Numbered from the stretch's first letter, positions 24,501 to 32,457 are shown. The stretch: 64,000 bases of DNA from Mauremys mutica (GCF_020497125.1 NC_059094.1:3699733-3763732), one strand, 5' to 3'. Notes: generated from the sequence alone by a model not told the origin. Numbers and translations are program-made.

Positions 24501-26098
24501 GAAGCGTTGAGCACTCATGACTGCAAGTGAAGTCAATGATAGCTCTCTGCTTTGAGCATATGACGTGCTATAAATGTGCTAAGTACACTGAAACATCAGG
24601 CCCAAACCATCTGAATTTAAGTATCAGCTAATCATGGATGCCTAACAATTTTGGCCTTAATCTCGTGGAAAACTAACACCATCTTGCCTCACAGGAGTGT
24701 TCTTTAGTGTTTGTGAATCTCTCAGATACTATGACAACGAGAACGCTAAAAAAGCGCATAAGTAAATTAGTAGTTTTGTATTAAGTGCAAGGTTTACATG
24801 GTGTGCAGTAAATAAAGCATGGGACAATACAAAGGGATGAGACAGATAAAAAGCAATATAGAACAGAGACATATTTGGTGAGCACTATTCACTGACTACA
24901 GCTGGGGTCTTGTGGAAGAAATAATAGGTGATCATGCCAGCAAAGACTTGATCACATGCATACAAACAAGGGCTGGAATTAGGCTACCTCTGGCATCTCC
25001 TGATTTTTGAGTGCTTGACTTTGCCACTTCAATGTTTTTACTGTAGTTTTTTTCCTAGGCAATTTAAAGTTAGACCAAGCACAGAACTTGAATACATTGA
25101 AGAAAACAATCCTGCACTGTGCAAGGATGATGGTGTGGATGACCAAATAGGCCTTCGGTCTTGTTCTCCTTGAAGCTACAGATAGGAACCAAGCCCATCA
25201 TACTTTTACATTCTACCTGTGCATTCTCTCTGACAGTCTCCCCCTCAGCATAATGGCGGGGGGGGGGGGGGAGGGGAAAGAGAGAATCACAGCCAATTTC
25301 AAGTTAACAGGCTTCTCACACATTTGAAGTGCATGTCAGGCTTTTGCTTACTCTGCCCCAACTCGCTATTTCACTAAAATCTTGGGGAAACATTTATGGG
25401 GAAAAAAAATGTAACACCACTTCTGAAACATGCTTGTTATTTCAGCAGCTGCATTCAATAGAAAACAGAACTCATATCTGAAGTTGCTATGAAAGACATT
25501 CTTTCATCTGCACTTTGCACAAGTTCAAGCAGGCGAGCACCACTGCGTAACAATCGCACTCCCAAAGTGCGCTGCTTCACTGTGCAGATTCATAATACTT
25601 CCTAAACAGTTCACCCAGTCTAAATACCCAGGAGAAAAAAAGTGTTTATTAATCCCCGTTTTACAGATAAGGAAACTGAGGCACAGGGAAGGAAAGTAAT
25701 TTGTCCCAAGCCACAGCAGGAATCAGTGGCAGACCCTGGATAGAACTCAGGAGTCCTGCTCTCACCCCAGCACACAAGCCCTACCTCTGACTGAGCAGAC
25801 GTTTACACTCATTGAGGACACACACGGCATATCAAGTTCTGCACCTTGGCCAATAATTTGCTGAATGGGAGTTTCTGCCATACCACGGCCAAGCCACCAA
25901 CCCCAGCGCACGAGTGCCAGCCCTGCCCCACACCGCCCAGCCCCACGGCATGCGCCCCGTGCCAGCCCAGCCCCACGGCATGCGCCCCGTGCCCGCCCAG
26001 CCCTCCCAGCCCCGCCCGCGGGGCAGCCCCAGCCGCGCTCACCAGCTTGGGCAGTCGAATAGCGACAGGCCGCCACAAGAATTCGCGTTCGCCGCCAT
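464..26098 (-). CDS. PPP1R8: PPP1R8 (NIPP1), nuclear inhibitor of protein phosphatase 1; six exons, C-terminal exon off the left edge
   Basis: The gene reads 26098-26043, 15425-15365, 3401-3248, 2455-2235, 1717-1573 and 528-464 on the minus strand, giving 234 residues. Every intron is GT-AG and the phases join without a shift. The protein starts [20 protein letters not shown] and closely matches vertebrate NIPP1 (about 351 residues). The FHA domain (about residues 26-119) shows GRNPDLCDF (52-60), SCSRVH (67-72) and NSTHGTF. A basic stretch (RPKRKRK) precedes the PP1 docking motif RVTF at 200-203. In known vertebrates NIPP1 is a nuclear protein that inhibits and targets PP1, and its FHA domain binds phosphothreonine partners in splicing and chromatin control. 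The missing exon would carry the C-terminal inhibitory and RNA-binding part. STX12 lies upstream on the same strand. No frameshift or stop is seen, so the gene looks functional. Confidence 0.97.
529..1572 (-). other. PPP1R8: PPP1R8 intron 5
   Basis: This is 1,044 bp of intron. A short block near 950-1075 has repeated taaccgtt/aaccgttaac motifs and a GC-rich neighbour, suggesting an old mobile insertion, but I cannot name it. The short introns at 1718-2234 and 2456-3247 hold nothing recognisable. Confidence 0.6.
1573..1717 (-). CDS. PPP1R8: PPP1R8 coding exon 5 (N165-P212; RVTF PP1-docking motif)
   Basis: This 145-bp exon encodes [20 protein letters not shown], a basic RPKRKRKNS stretch and [17 protein letters not shown] at residues 200-203 is the canonical PP1 catalytic-subunit docking motif (RVxF type). 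The basic residues just before it are a likely nuclear localisation signal. The acceptor is GTCCTTAG and the donor GTGAGCATG. Confidence 0.97.
2235..2455 (-). CDS. PPP1R8: PPP1R8 coding exon 4 (T91/H92-D164)
   Basis: This 221-bp exon runs from [20 protein letters not shown] to LPEEETELD. It finishes the FHA domain and enters the acidic linker ([19 protein letters not shown]). The acceptor is ATTCTCCTCAG and the donor GTGAGCACC, ending in phase 0. The stretch is almost unchanged from mammalian NIPP1. Confidence 0.97.
3248..3401 (-). CDS. PPP1R8: PPP1R8 coding exon 3 (FHA core, K40-S90)
   Basis: This 154-bp exon encodes [20 protein letters not shown] onward to FLIDLNS. It carries the FHA phosphopeptide-binding residues: GRN (52-54), S68/R69 and H71. 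The acceptor is TCTACCTCAG and the donor GTAAGTAAC. It ends after the first base of T91, completed by the next exon. Confidence 0.97.
3402..5189 (-). other. PPP1R8: PPP1R8 intron 2, 3' part; weak CR1-like tail
   Basis: The stretch is AT-rich intron sequence. At about 3885-3980 the words gttagatggacc and cctatgttcctatg resemble a degraded CR1 3' tail in plus orientation. Nothing else is recognisable. Confidence 0.4.
5190..6046 (+). mobile_element. CR1 LINE 3' end, interrupted by a MITE at 5626-5960
   Basis: The frame begins [20 protein letters not shown], the CR1 reverse-transcriptase C-terminal signature, and continues to a 3'UTR ending in attctatg (6046). It is 5'-truncated with frameshifts. 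The tail is split by an inverted-repeat element flanked by an 8-bp duplication atctagat. It lies antisense to PPP1R8 in intron 2. Confidence 0.9.
5626..5960. mobile_element. Palindromic hAT-like MITE with perfect 8-bp target duplication
   Basis: The 335-bp element starts CAGGGGTCGGCAACC and ends GGTTGCCGACCCCTG. It is flanked by atctagat at 5618-5625 and 5961-5968. It is a nearly complete palindrome of very GC-rich sequence with a central loop near 5780-5805. The palindrome makes the same 30-residue peptide start ([10 protein letters not shown]) on both strands; these are not genes. CAGGG ends and 8-bp duplication point to hAT. Confidence 0.93.
6047..8714 (-). other. PPP1R8 intron 2; possible LTR remnant near 6.63-6.98 kb
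   Basis: This is mostly AT-rich unannotated intron. Around 6630-6985 a block with gtttattacgagcaattgca resembles retroviral-type LTR sequence seen in turtles, but no ends were defined. From 7000 to 8714 I see no gene or clear repeat. Confidence 0.3.
8715..9240 (-). mobile_element. CR1 LINE 3' end (minus)
   Basis: It begins with the inverted tail catagaatattagggttgg and reads back through the typical words ccccctgctcaaagcaggg and ccctcctagtgaaatagtg to about 9240. It is a short 5'-truncated copy without an intact frame, ending near G-runs at 9180-9250. Confidence 0.9.
9342..10955 (-). mobile_element. CR1 LINE, reverse-transcriptase half and 3' end (minus)
   Basis: Fragments on the minus strand read [41 protein letters not shown], the catalytic-site motif [28 protein letters not shown] and [20 protein letters not shown]. 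These are CR1 ORF2 in order. Several frameshifts break the frame. The 3' end (acataagaacggcc inverted) is a different CR1 subfamily from the neighbour at 8715. Confidence 0.93.
11042..11166. mobile_element. Short MITE with TGTCTACACT-type inverted ends
   Basis: The left end ggcttggtctatactagg is mirrored by cctcgtgtagaaagccc on the right. Related ends occur at 16774-17053, 17836-18069 and 51888-52085. No clear target duplication was seen, so the superfamily is not assigned. Confidence 0.5.
11191..12793 (-). mobile_element. Collapsed LTR retroelement: LTR, leader, gag-like coiled-coil fragment, second LTR end
   Basis: Read on the minus strand, a long LTR-like region starts near 12793 (tgtgacagtttatgctg). 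It is followed by a leader and a frame opening [20 protein letters not shown] that is rich in K/E, then a stop, and a second frame [20 protein letters not shown]. The frame then runs into a second copy of the LTR 3' part (gttgaacagtggtgtcccc, 11191-11250), similar to gttgaacagtggggtccc at 11731. This suggests deletion of the interior. The element is broken by stops and frameshifts. Family (Ty3-like or retroviral) is not decided. Confidence 0.6.
12794..14564 (-). other. PPP1R8 intron 2; no gene seen
   Basis: A short block at about 12800-12880 with gaagtgtagacaagctt looks like one end of the TGTCTACACT MITE family. The rest is AT-rich intron sequence without a recognisable feature. Confidence 0.4.
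14565..14997 (+). mobile_element. Old CR1-like LINE 3' end
   Basis: The words ggttggaaattaaaagaagg, aggttctggaacagcctgtc and ctggaagatcccttccagtcc follow the CR1 3' region order ([15 protein letters not shown] in one frame). The copy is diverged and has no open frame. Confidence 0.65.
15365..15425 (-). CDS. PPP1R8: PPP1R8 coding exon 2 (end of W19 to E39)
   Basis: This 61-bp exon has an acceptor after TTATTTTCCAG and a donor GTATGAAA. It encodes [20 protein letters not shown], the start of the NIPP1 FHA domain, and ends in phase 0. It is isolated between introns of about 12.0 and 10.6 kb. No stop-free ORF marks it; it was found from homology and splice phase. Confidence 0.95.
15426..16773 (-). 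other. PPP1R8 intron 1, part next to exon 2
   Basis: This is the start of the 10.6-kb intron 1. Near 16420-16500 a frame reads [18 protein letters not shown], reminiscent of the C-terminal end of some LINE proteins, but too short to assign. A+C-rich low-complexity sequence lies at 16635-16700. Confidence 0.35.
16774..17053. mobile_element. MITE with TGTCTACACT-type inverted ends
   Basis: The left end ggctttgtctacactacac is mirrored by gtgcagtgtagacttgggctt on the right, giving about 280 bp. Both ends match the other copies in the window. Target duplication is unclear. Confidence 0.6.
17285..17790. repeat. Large imperfect inverted repeat (about 0.5 kb)
   Basis: The left arm (gacaaggtgggtgaggcaat, aatatcttttattgaaccaa, agctcttcttcaggtctggg) is repeated as reverse complement on the right (cccagatttaaagaagagtt, ttggtccaataaaagatatg). 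The arms also share acagctaaatgcaa and gttagtgggtta. The right outer end, read inverted, gives accatgttaatcccagg, similar to the gtagccgtgttagtc head of the fold-back repeats elsewhere. Confidence 0.75.
17836..18069. mobile_element. Diverged TGTCTACACT-type MITE
   Basis: It carries gtgtagatcaggcctga at the left and gtagtgtaggccaggcctg at the right, and an internal gggtctacactgaggttg. The ends are imperfect, so borders are approximate. Confidence 0.4.
18070..18974 (-). other. PPP1R8 intron 1; no feature seen
   Basis: The sequence is unique-looking intron. A 107-residue open frame on the minus strand (18226-18549) has no recognisable motif and no splice support, so I do not call it a gene. Confidence 0.4.
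18975..19765 (+). mobile_element. CR1 LINE 3' end (plus)
   Basis: It encodes [39 protein letters not shown] and, after a one-base frameshift near 19290, [20 protein letters not shown] to [14 protein letters not shown]. A 3'UTR ending in cattcttatgttcttatt follows. It is the same subfamily as 9342-10955 in opposite orientation. Confidence 0.93.
19835..20036. mobile_element. hAT-like MITE, 202 bp, 8-bp target duplication with one mismatch
   Basis: It begins CAGAGGTGGGTAGACTACGG and ends AAAGTTTGGCCACCCCTG. The flanks are ttttatag and tattatag. CAG ends and the 8-bp duplication point to hAT. Confidence 0.85.
20037..23698 (-). other. PPP1R8 intron 1; largely unassigned
   Basis: At about 20260-20350 the words ccagactagatgaccataatgg and ggtctcttttggcctt look like an old CR1 tail (plus). 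The remainder to 23698 shows no recognisable gene or repeat. Several 60-130 residue open frames here lack motifs and splice signals. Confidence 0.4.
23699..24177. mobile_element. hAT-like element with TAGGGCCCTACCAAATTCA ends (copy 1)
   Basis: The left end tagggccctaccaaattca is mirrored by tgaatttgggagggcccta. The flanks are cacatgac and cacatgat (7 of 8). The copy is 479 bp, lacks a transposase frame, and resembles the element at 52730-53373. Confidence 0.88.
24178..25861 (-). other. PPP1R8 intron 1, proximal part
   Basis: No gene is recognised. A 14-G run lies at 25258-25271. Around 25640-25790 the string acagataaggaaactgaggc resembles a mammalian-wide interspersed SINE core, but this is a weak call. 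GC content rises sharply after about 25860 toward the first exon. Confidence 0.35.
25862..26042. promoter_or_regulatory. CpG-rich start of PPP1R8 intron 1
   Basis: This stretch is dominated by C-rich CCAGCCC/GCCCCGTGCC short repeats with a duplicated cccacggcatgcgccccgtg (about 25953 and 25973). It continues the CpG-island character downstream of exon 1. Long open frames here are composition artefacts. Confidence 0.5.
26043..26098 (-). CDS. PPP1R8: PPP1R8 coding exon 1 (residues 1-18 and two bases of W19)
   Basis: This 56-bp coding part begins at an ATG in the context CAAGATGGCGGC and ends at a donor GTGAGCG. The peptide [18 protein letters not shown] matches the NIPP1 N-terminus closely. 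The split TGG codon is completed by the exon at 15425. The ATG sits in a GC-rich block typical of a CpG-island first exon. Confidence 0.94.
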
Positions 26099-26213
26099 CT
26101 TGTATATACCCCATTCAAGCGGGCCCGAGGCAGGCTGGGAATCAGGAGGACCGGCCGGGAGGCGATCCCGGCATGCATCGCGCGCCGCTCCCGTCATAGT
26201 GAGAGTGATTGGT
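26092..26213 (-). promoter_or_regulatory. PPP1R8: Proximal promoter / 5'UTR of PPP1R8
   Basis: The GC-rich stretch upstream of the ATG carries CAAGATGGCGGC overlapping the start codon (26092-26103), a good match to the YY1 site common at translation starts of CpG-island genes. An inverted CCAAT box (attgg, 26208-26212) lies about 110 bp upstream. TATATA at 26103-26108 is too close to the ATG to serve as a normal TATA box for it. The tandem array begins directly beyond the CCAAT box. The transcription start is not determined. Confidence 0.6.
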
Positions 26214-28478
26214 TGGGGGTGGAGTGTCCGTGCCCGCGCTGGGGGGCGGAGTGTCAGTGCCTGGCATGGGCGAATGGGAGGGGGCGGAGTGTCCGTGCCC
26301 GGGCCGGGGGGTGGGAGGGGGTGGCGTGTCCGTGCCGGGGGGTGGGAGGGGGCGGAGTGTCCGTGCCCGGGCCGGGGGGTGGGAGGGGGCGGAGTGTCCG
26401 TGCCCGGGCCGGGGGGGTGGGAGGGGGTGGAGTGTCCGTGCCCGGGCCGGGGGGATGGAGGGGGTGGAGTGTCCGTGCCCGGGCCGGGGGGCGGGAGGGG
26501 GGGGAGTGTCCGTGCCCGGGCCGGGGGGCGGGAGGGGGTGGAGTGTCCGTGCCCGGGCCGGGGGGTGGGAGGGGGTGGAGTGTCCGTGCCCGGGGGTGGC
26601 AGGGGGTGGAGTGTCCGTGCCCGGGTTGAGGGGTGGGAGGGGGCGGTGGAGTGTCCGTGCCCGGGCCGGGGGGGTGGCAGGGGGTGGAGTGTCCGTGCCC
26701 GGGCGGGGGGGGGGGGTGGGGGTGGAGTGTCCGTGCCCGGGCCGGGGGGTGGGAGGGGGTGGAGTGTCAGTGCCCGGCCGGGGGGTGGGAGGGGGTGGAG
26801 TGTCCGTGCCCGGGCCGGGGGGGTGGCAGGGGGTGGAGTGTCCGTGCCCGGGCCGGGGGGTGGGAGGGGGTGGAGTGTCCGTGCCCGGGCCGGGGGGGTG
26901 GCGGGGGGTGGCGTGACCGTGCCCGGGCCGGGGGGTGGGAGCGGGTGGAGTGTCCGTGCCCGGGCCGGGGGGTGGGAGGGGGTGGCGTGTCCGTGCCCGG
27001 GGGTGGCAGGGGGTGGAGTGTCCGTGCCCGGGTTGAGGGGCGGAGTGTCAGTGCCTGGCATGGGCGAATGGGAGGGGGCGGAGTGTCCGTGCCCGGGGGT
27101 GGCAGGGGGTGGAGTGTCCGTGCCCGCGCTGGGGGGCGGAGTGTCAGTGCCTGGCATGGGCGAATGGGAGGGGGCGGAGTGTCCGTGCCCGGGCCGGGGG
27201 GTGGGAGGGGGTGGCGTGTCCGTGCCGGGGGGTGGGAGGGGGCGGAGTGTCCGTGCCCGTGCCGGGGGGTGGGAGGGGGCGGAGTGTCCGTGCCCGGGCC
27301 GGGGGGGGGGGGGGGGTCGAGTGTCCGTGCCCGGGCCGGGGGGCGGGAGGGGGTGGAGTGTCCGTGCCCGGGCCGGGGGGTGGGAGGGGGTGGAGTGTCC
27401 GTGCCCGGGGGTGGGAGGGGGGGGGGGGTGCGTGCCCGGGGTGCGGGGGGGGGGGGGGCGGTGGAGTGTCCGTGCCCGGGCCGGGGGGGTGGCAGGGGGT
27501 GGAGTGTCCGTGCCCGGGGTGAGGGGTGGGAGGGGGCGGTGGAGTGTCCGTGCCCGGGCCGGGGGGCGGGAGGGGGTGGAGTGTCCGTGCCCGGGCCGGG
27601 GGGCGGGAGGGGGTGGAGTGTCCGTGCCCGGGCCGGGGGGGGGGAGGGGGTGGAGTGTCCGTGCCCGGGGGTGGCAGGGGGTGGAGTGTCCGTGCCCGGG
27701 TTGAGGGGTGGGAGGGGCGGTGGAGTGTCCGGGCCCGGGCCGGGGGGGTGGCAGGGGGTGGAGTGTCCGTGCCCGGGTTGAGGGGTGGGAGGGGGCGGTG
27801 GAGTGTCCGTGCCCGGGCCGGGGGGGTGGCAGGGGGTGGAGTGTCCGTGCCCGGGCCGGGGGGTGGGAGGGGGTGGAGTGTCCGTGCCCGGGCCGGGGGG
27901 TGGGAGGGGGTGGAGTGTCCGTGCCCGGGGGTGGCAGGGGGTGGAGTGTCCGTGCCCGGGTTGAGGGGTGGGAGGGGGCGGTGGAGTGTCCGTGCCCGGG
28001 CCGGGGGGGTGGCAGGGGGTGGAGTGTCCGTGCCCGGGCCGGGGGGTGGGAGGGGGTGGAGTGTCCGTGCCCGGGGCGGGGGGTGGGAGGGGGCGGTGGA
28101 GTGTCCGTGCCCGGGCCGGGGGGGTGGCAGGGGGTGGAGTGTCCGTGCCCGGGCCGGGGGGTGGGAGGGGGTGGAGTGTCCGTGCCCGGGTTGAGGGGTG
28201 GGAGGGGGCGGTGGAGTGTCCGTGGGGGTGGGGTGTCAGTGCTCCGGCTGGGGGGCGGGAGGGGGTGGAGTGTCCGTGCCCGGGCCGGGGGGTGGGAGGG
28301 GGTGGAGTGTCCGTGCCCGGGTTGAGGGGTGGGAGGGGGCGGTGGAGTGTCCGTGCCCGGGCCAGGGGGGTGGCAGGGGGTGGAGTGTCCGTGCCCGGGT
28401 TGAGGGGTGGGAGGGGGTGGAGTGTCCGTGCCCGGGCTGAAGGGCGGGAGGGGGCGGAGTGTCCGTGCCCGGGTTGAG
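26214..28478. repeat. G-rich minisatellite (about 31-40-bp units) abutting the PPP1R8 promoter
   Basis: About 2.26 kb is made of roughly sixty degenerate units on the theme GGAGTGTCCGTGCCCGGGCC plus GGGGGGTGGGAGGGGGT. The common unit is about 37 bp, with variants of about 31 and 40 bp. The plus strand has several runs of three or more G per unit, so it is predicted to form G-quadruplexes. A distinctive variant CTGGCATGGGCGAATGGGAG occurs at 26261, 27054 and 27151, and its neighbourhood is copied at an offset of 890 bp, which shows internal block duplication. All frames are largely open because the units lack stop codons; these are not protein genes. Confidence 0.97.
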
Positions 28479-28480
28479 AA

Positions 28481-28885
28481 CCATAGGCAGTGACTTCCCC
28501 TCTTCCCTTGTCCCGCCCTCACTCCACCCCTGCCTCTTCCTACCCCTGCTTCGCCCCCATTTCAACTCCTTCCCCAAAGTCCCCGCCCCAACTCTGCCCC
28601 ATTCCAACTCCTTCCCCAGTCCCTGTCTCAGCCTGCCTCTTCCCCACCTCCTCCACTGAGCGCACCATGTTCCCGTCCCTCCTGGAGCATGCTAACGCTG
28701 CCAAATAGCTGTTTGGCTGCAGTCGGGCGGGAAGGGCTGGGAGGTAGGCGGAGAAGTGGGGATGTGGCCTGCTCAGAGAAGGAAGAGGTGGGGCGTGGGG
28801 GGTGGCAGAGCACCCACTAATTTTTCCTCATGGGTGCTCCAGGGTTGGCGCACCCATGGAGGCGGCACCTATGGTGAGAACCCCC
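28481..28885. repeat. C/G-rich repeat related to the 40.04-40.67 kb element
   Basis: It shares catgttcccgtccctcc, caactccttccccaaagtccc and agctgtttggc-type words with the element at 40037-40672. The outer words gttgagaacc and ggtgagaaccccc sit at the two ends. It directly follows the tandem array. Borders are approximate. Confidence 0.55.
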
Positions 28886-29370
28886 ATTCCCGTGCTGCTC
28901 ACAGACAGCCTTTAGCATGTAAGCTGCTCCTTGGATTGTGCAACCAAATGGCACTAGCTAATATCTCTGGTCTCAGACACAACCTTAGGAACCTCCGTCT
29001 TCAGTGTCCAGTTATGCCTGCTGGATGATGCAAGCTTATATGAGTTCATCAATTTAACAAATTGATATGTACTAGGTAGGCTTGTTATCCCAAGGGGAGT
29101 CTCTGACATGCTTCAAACCAAATGCATTGCTTCAGGTAGAATAAACAAACATATTTATTAACTACAAAGATTTTAAGTGATAAGTCAAAGCACAAGTCAG
29201 ATTTGGTCAAACGAAATAAAAGCAAAACGCATTCTAATCTGACCTTAACACTTTCAGTGTCCTTACAAACTTAGATGCTTCTCACCACAGACTGGCTGGT
29301 TGCCCTTCAGCCAGGCTCTCTCCTTTGATCAGTGCTTCAGTTGCTTGGTGGTAATGTCTGTAGATCATAT
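28886..29370. other. Intergenic spacer
   Basis: Around 29050-29270 the words tgcttcaggtagaataaac and aactacaaagattttaagtg resemble part of the LTR at 12.06-12.12 kb (taactacagaaagattttaag), so this may be another LTR fragment. No gene is seen. Confidence 0.35.
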
Positions 29371-30960
29371 AATCATAGAAGATTAGGGCTGGAAGAGATC
29401 TCAGGAGGTCATCTAGTCCAACCCCCTGCTCAAAGCAGAACCAAGACCAACTAAATCATCCCAGACAAGGCTTTGTCAAGCCAGGCCTTAAAAACCTCTA
29501 AGGATGGAGATTCCACCACCTCCCTAGCTAACCCATTCCGGTGCTTCACCACCCTCCTAGTGAAACAGTGTTTCCTAATATCCAACCTAAACCTCCCCCA
29601 CTGCAACTTGAGACCATTGCTTCTTGTTCTGTCATCTGCCACCACCGAGAAGAGCCAAGCTCCATCATCTTCAGAACCCCCCTTCAGGTAGTTGAAGGCT
29701 TCTATCAAATTCCCCCTCACTCTTCTCTTCTGTGGGCTAAACAATCTCAGTTCCCTCAGCCTCTCCTTGTAAGTCATGTGCCCCAGACCCCTGATCATTT
29801 TTGTTGCCCTCCGCTGGACTATCTCCAATTTGTCCACTTCCTTTCTGTACTGGGGGGCCCAAAACTGGATGCAGTACTACAGATGTGGCCTCACCAGTGC
29901 CAAATAGAAGGGAATAATCACTTCCCTCGATCTGCTGGCAATGCTCCTACTAATGCAGCCCAATATGCCATTGGCCTTCTTGGCAACAAGGTCACACTGC
30001 TGACTCATATCCAGCTTCTCATCCACTGTAATCCCCAGGTCCTTTTCTGCAGAACTGCCAGTTAGCCAGTCGGTTCCCCAGCCTGTGGCAGTGCATGGGA
30101 TACTTCCTAAGTGCAGGACTCTGCACTTGTCCTTGTTGAACCTCATCAGATTTCTTTTGGCCCAATCCTCCAATTTGTCTAGGTCACTCTGGACCCTATC
30201 CCCACCCTCCAGTGTATCTACTCCCCCCCCACCTTAATGTCATCTGCAAATTTGCTGAGGGTGCAATCCATCCCATCATCCAGATCATTAATCAAGATGT
30301 TGAACAAAACCGGTCCCAGGACCAACCCCTGGGGCACTCTGCTTGATACCGGCTGCCAACTAGACATCAAACCGTTGATCACTACCCATTGAGTCCGATA
30401 ATCTAGCCAGATTTCTAGCCACCTTATAGTCTGTTCATCCAATCCATACTTTTTTAACTTGCTGGCAAGAATACTGTGGGAGACTGTATCAATAGCTTTG
30501 CTAAAGTCAGGATATATCACATCCTCTGCTTTCCCCATATCTACCCAGCCAGTTATCTCATCATAGAAGGCAATTAGGTTAGTCAGGCATGACTTGCCCT
30601 TGGTGAATCCATGCTGACTGTTCCCGATCACTTTCCTCTCCTCGAAGTGCTTCAAAATTGATTCCATGAGGACCTGCTCCATGATTTTTCCAGGTACTGA
30701 GGTGAGGCTGACCAGTCTGTAGTTCCCTGGATCCTGCTCCTTCCCTTTTTAAAAGATGGGCATTATATTTGCCTTTTTCCAATCGTTCTGGACCTCTCCC
30801 GATTGCCATGAGTTTTCAAGGAGAATGGCCAATGGCTCTGCAATCACATCATCCAATTCCCTCAGCACCCTCGGATGCATTATATCTGGACCCATGGACT
30901 TGTGCATGTCCAGTTTTTCTAAATAGTCCTTAACCTGTTCTTTCATCACTGAGGACTGCT
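29371..30960 (-). mobile_element. CR1 LINE, reverse-transcriptase half and 3' end (minus)
   Basis: Minus-strand fragments read [60 protein letters not shown], the catalytic motif FADDIKV and [24 protein letters not shown] CR1 C-terminus. The 3' end is the inverted aatcatagaagattagggc at 29371. Frameshifts and small deletions break the frame. Confidence 0.93.
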
Positions 30961-31354
30961 CACTTCTTCCTCATACTGTGTTGCCTAGGACAGCATGATG
31001 CCAAGGACAGATGTAGGTGGAAGAGAGAGGAGGAGCCTGGCAAACGTCTCTCCCTTTCATCATGTTCTTTCTTCCCTCTTGGTTTTGCCCCCCCTCCCTC
31101 CTTGAGAGTCAGGTGAGCATTACCTCATCGTAGTCCCAAAGTGACCAAGGGAAGGGGAGTGACTCACTCAAGAATCCAACAGATTCTTTGTTGCTGCCTA
31201 GGCCAGTGTCCTTTGTTCCTGTGAGGCTGGGCTGGGTTTGTCCCATACATGCCCTGATGAGGTGTGAACTGCCCCTCTGCTCTTGAAGAGTTTTTGCCTG
31301 AGCTTGTTTTAAGCCATGAGGATACATTTTCAGCCTCATAAAGATGTAAGCAGA
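30961..31354. other. Intergenic spacer, possibly LTR-related
   Basis: No gene motif is visible. The block precedes the LTR-like region starting near 31355 and may belong to it. Confidence 0.3.
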
Positions 31355-31804
31355 GTCTAGATGAGCTCTCCCCTGACATCTAGTGGTGAGCTGTGGAAAA
31401 TGACTTCAGAAACTGATCTCATTTGCATGGACACACCCACCCTGCCTAGGTGCTTAGCATGATGGGATTGCTTGCCCAAATGATCACTTGTGGCTGGTGT
31501 TGGAGCCCCAGTCTCCTTGTTATTGGGGCAGGAGTAATAAAGGATTGTTATCCTTGTGTGAACCGAGGGCAGCAGAACTGTACCTGGCAGGGACTCACAC
31601 TCAACTGAAGAGCACTCACTAGGCAGGGGACAAGGGTTCCAAAGCCCAATGAGTTGAGAGAGGGTGGATCTTGTTTAAGGGCCCTAGACACCATATAGCC
31701 TTTCCTCTCTTTATGGTATAATAAAAGAGCTAATTTAGACAATTAGGAGTCTCATTACATGCTGTAGAGCGGAAATCACTGATACCTAGATTTAAGTATT
31801 AGAC

Positions 31805-32111
31805 TGGGGGAGGCTACCTATGGCACAAATGCCAAAGGCAGCATATGAGCTGATTTTCAGTGGCACTCATACTGGCTGGGTCCTGGCCACCAGTCCAGGG
31901 GGCTCTGCATTTTAATTTAATTTTAAATGAAGCTTCTTAAACATTTTAAAAACCTTATTTACTTTACATACAACAACAGTTTAGTTATATATTATAGACA
32001 TAGAAAGAGACCTTCTAAAAAGTTAAAATGTCTGACTGGCACGCAAAACCTTAAATTAGAGTGAATAAATGAAGACTCGGCACAGCACTTCTGAAAGGTT
32101 ACCAACCCCTG
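31805..32111. mobile_element. hAT-like MITE with perfect 8-bp target duplication (family A, copy 1)
   Basis: It ends in accaacccctg and starts tgggggaggctacc, flanked by tattagac on both sides (31797-31804, 32112-32119). It shares nearly its whole length with the element at 33560-33870, including ttaaattagagtgaataaat. Confidence 0.92.
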
Positions 32112-32457
32112 TATTAGACCTACTTTGGGACAGTGTCTATATTGCAAGAGACTGCCCAGTGTGCACCAGCAGTGAGGCTCCCCTGCTAACAGCTGAAATC
32201 AGTGAGAGCTGTGCCGGGGGGGCTGAAGACATCTTGGTGAGTGGGCAGCTAGCAGAGAGATGCGGCAAGGGGCCAGCAGGGTGGCTGGTGGAGAGGGCCA
32301 GAGCACAGCTCCACAGAGGTGTGGCTATTGGGGTGATGAGCAAGTGCCCGAGCAGTGCAGTGTGTAAGGTGCCTCCTTACCGCTCCCCCGGCCTTCCACA
32401 CAGGCTGGGAGGTGAACTCTGGGGCTGCACTAGCCAAGGACAGCAACTCCTTACCAC

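Noticed and set aside
26103..26108. TATATA as the PPP1R8 TATA box
   Set aside because: It is only a few bases upstream of the ATG; a transcript starting 30 bp downstream of it would lack the conserved start codon.
25914..28325. Very long open frames on both strands across the tandem array (up to 827 residues)
   Set aside because: They are repetitive and occur in all six frames because the G/C-rich units contain no stop codons. No domain or conserved peptide appears except the PPP1R8 first exon at the end of one of them.
26214..28478. CRISPR-like array
   Set aside because: Units are contiguous, degenerate and without unique spacers, in a vertebrate genome.
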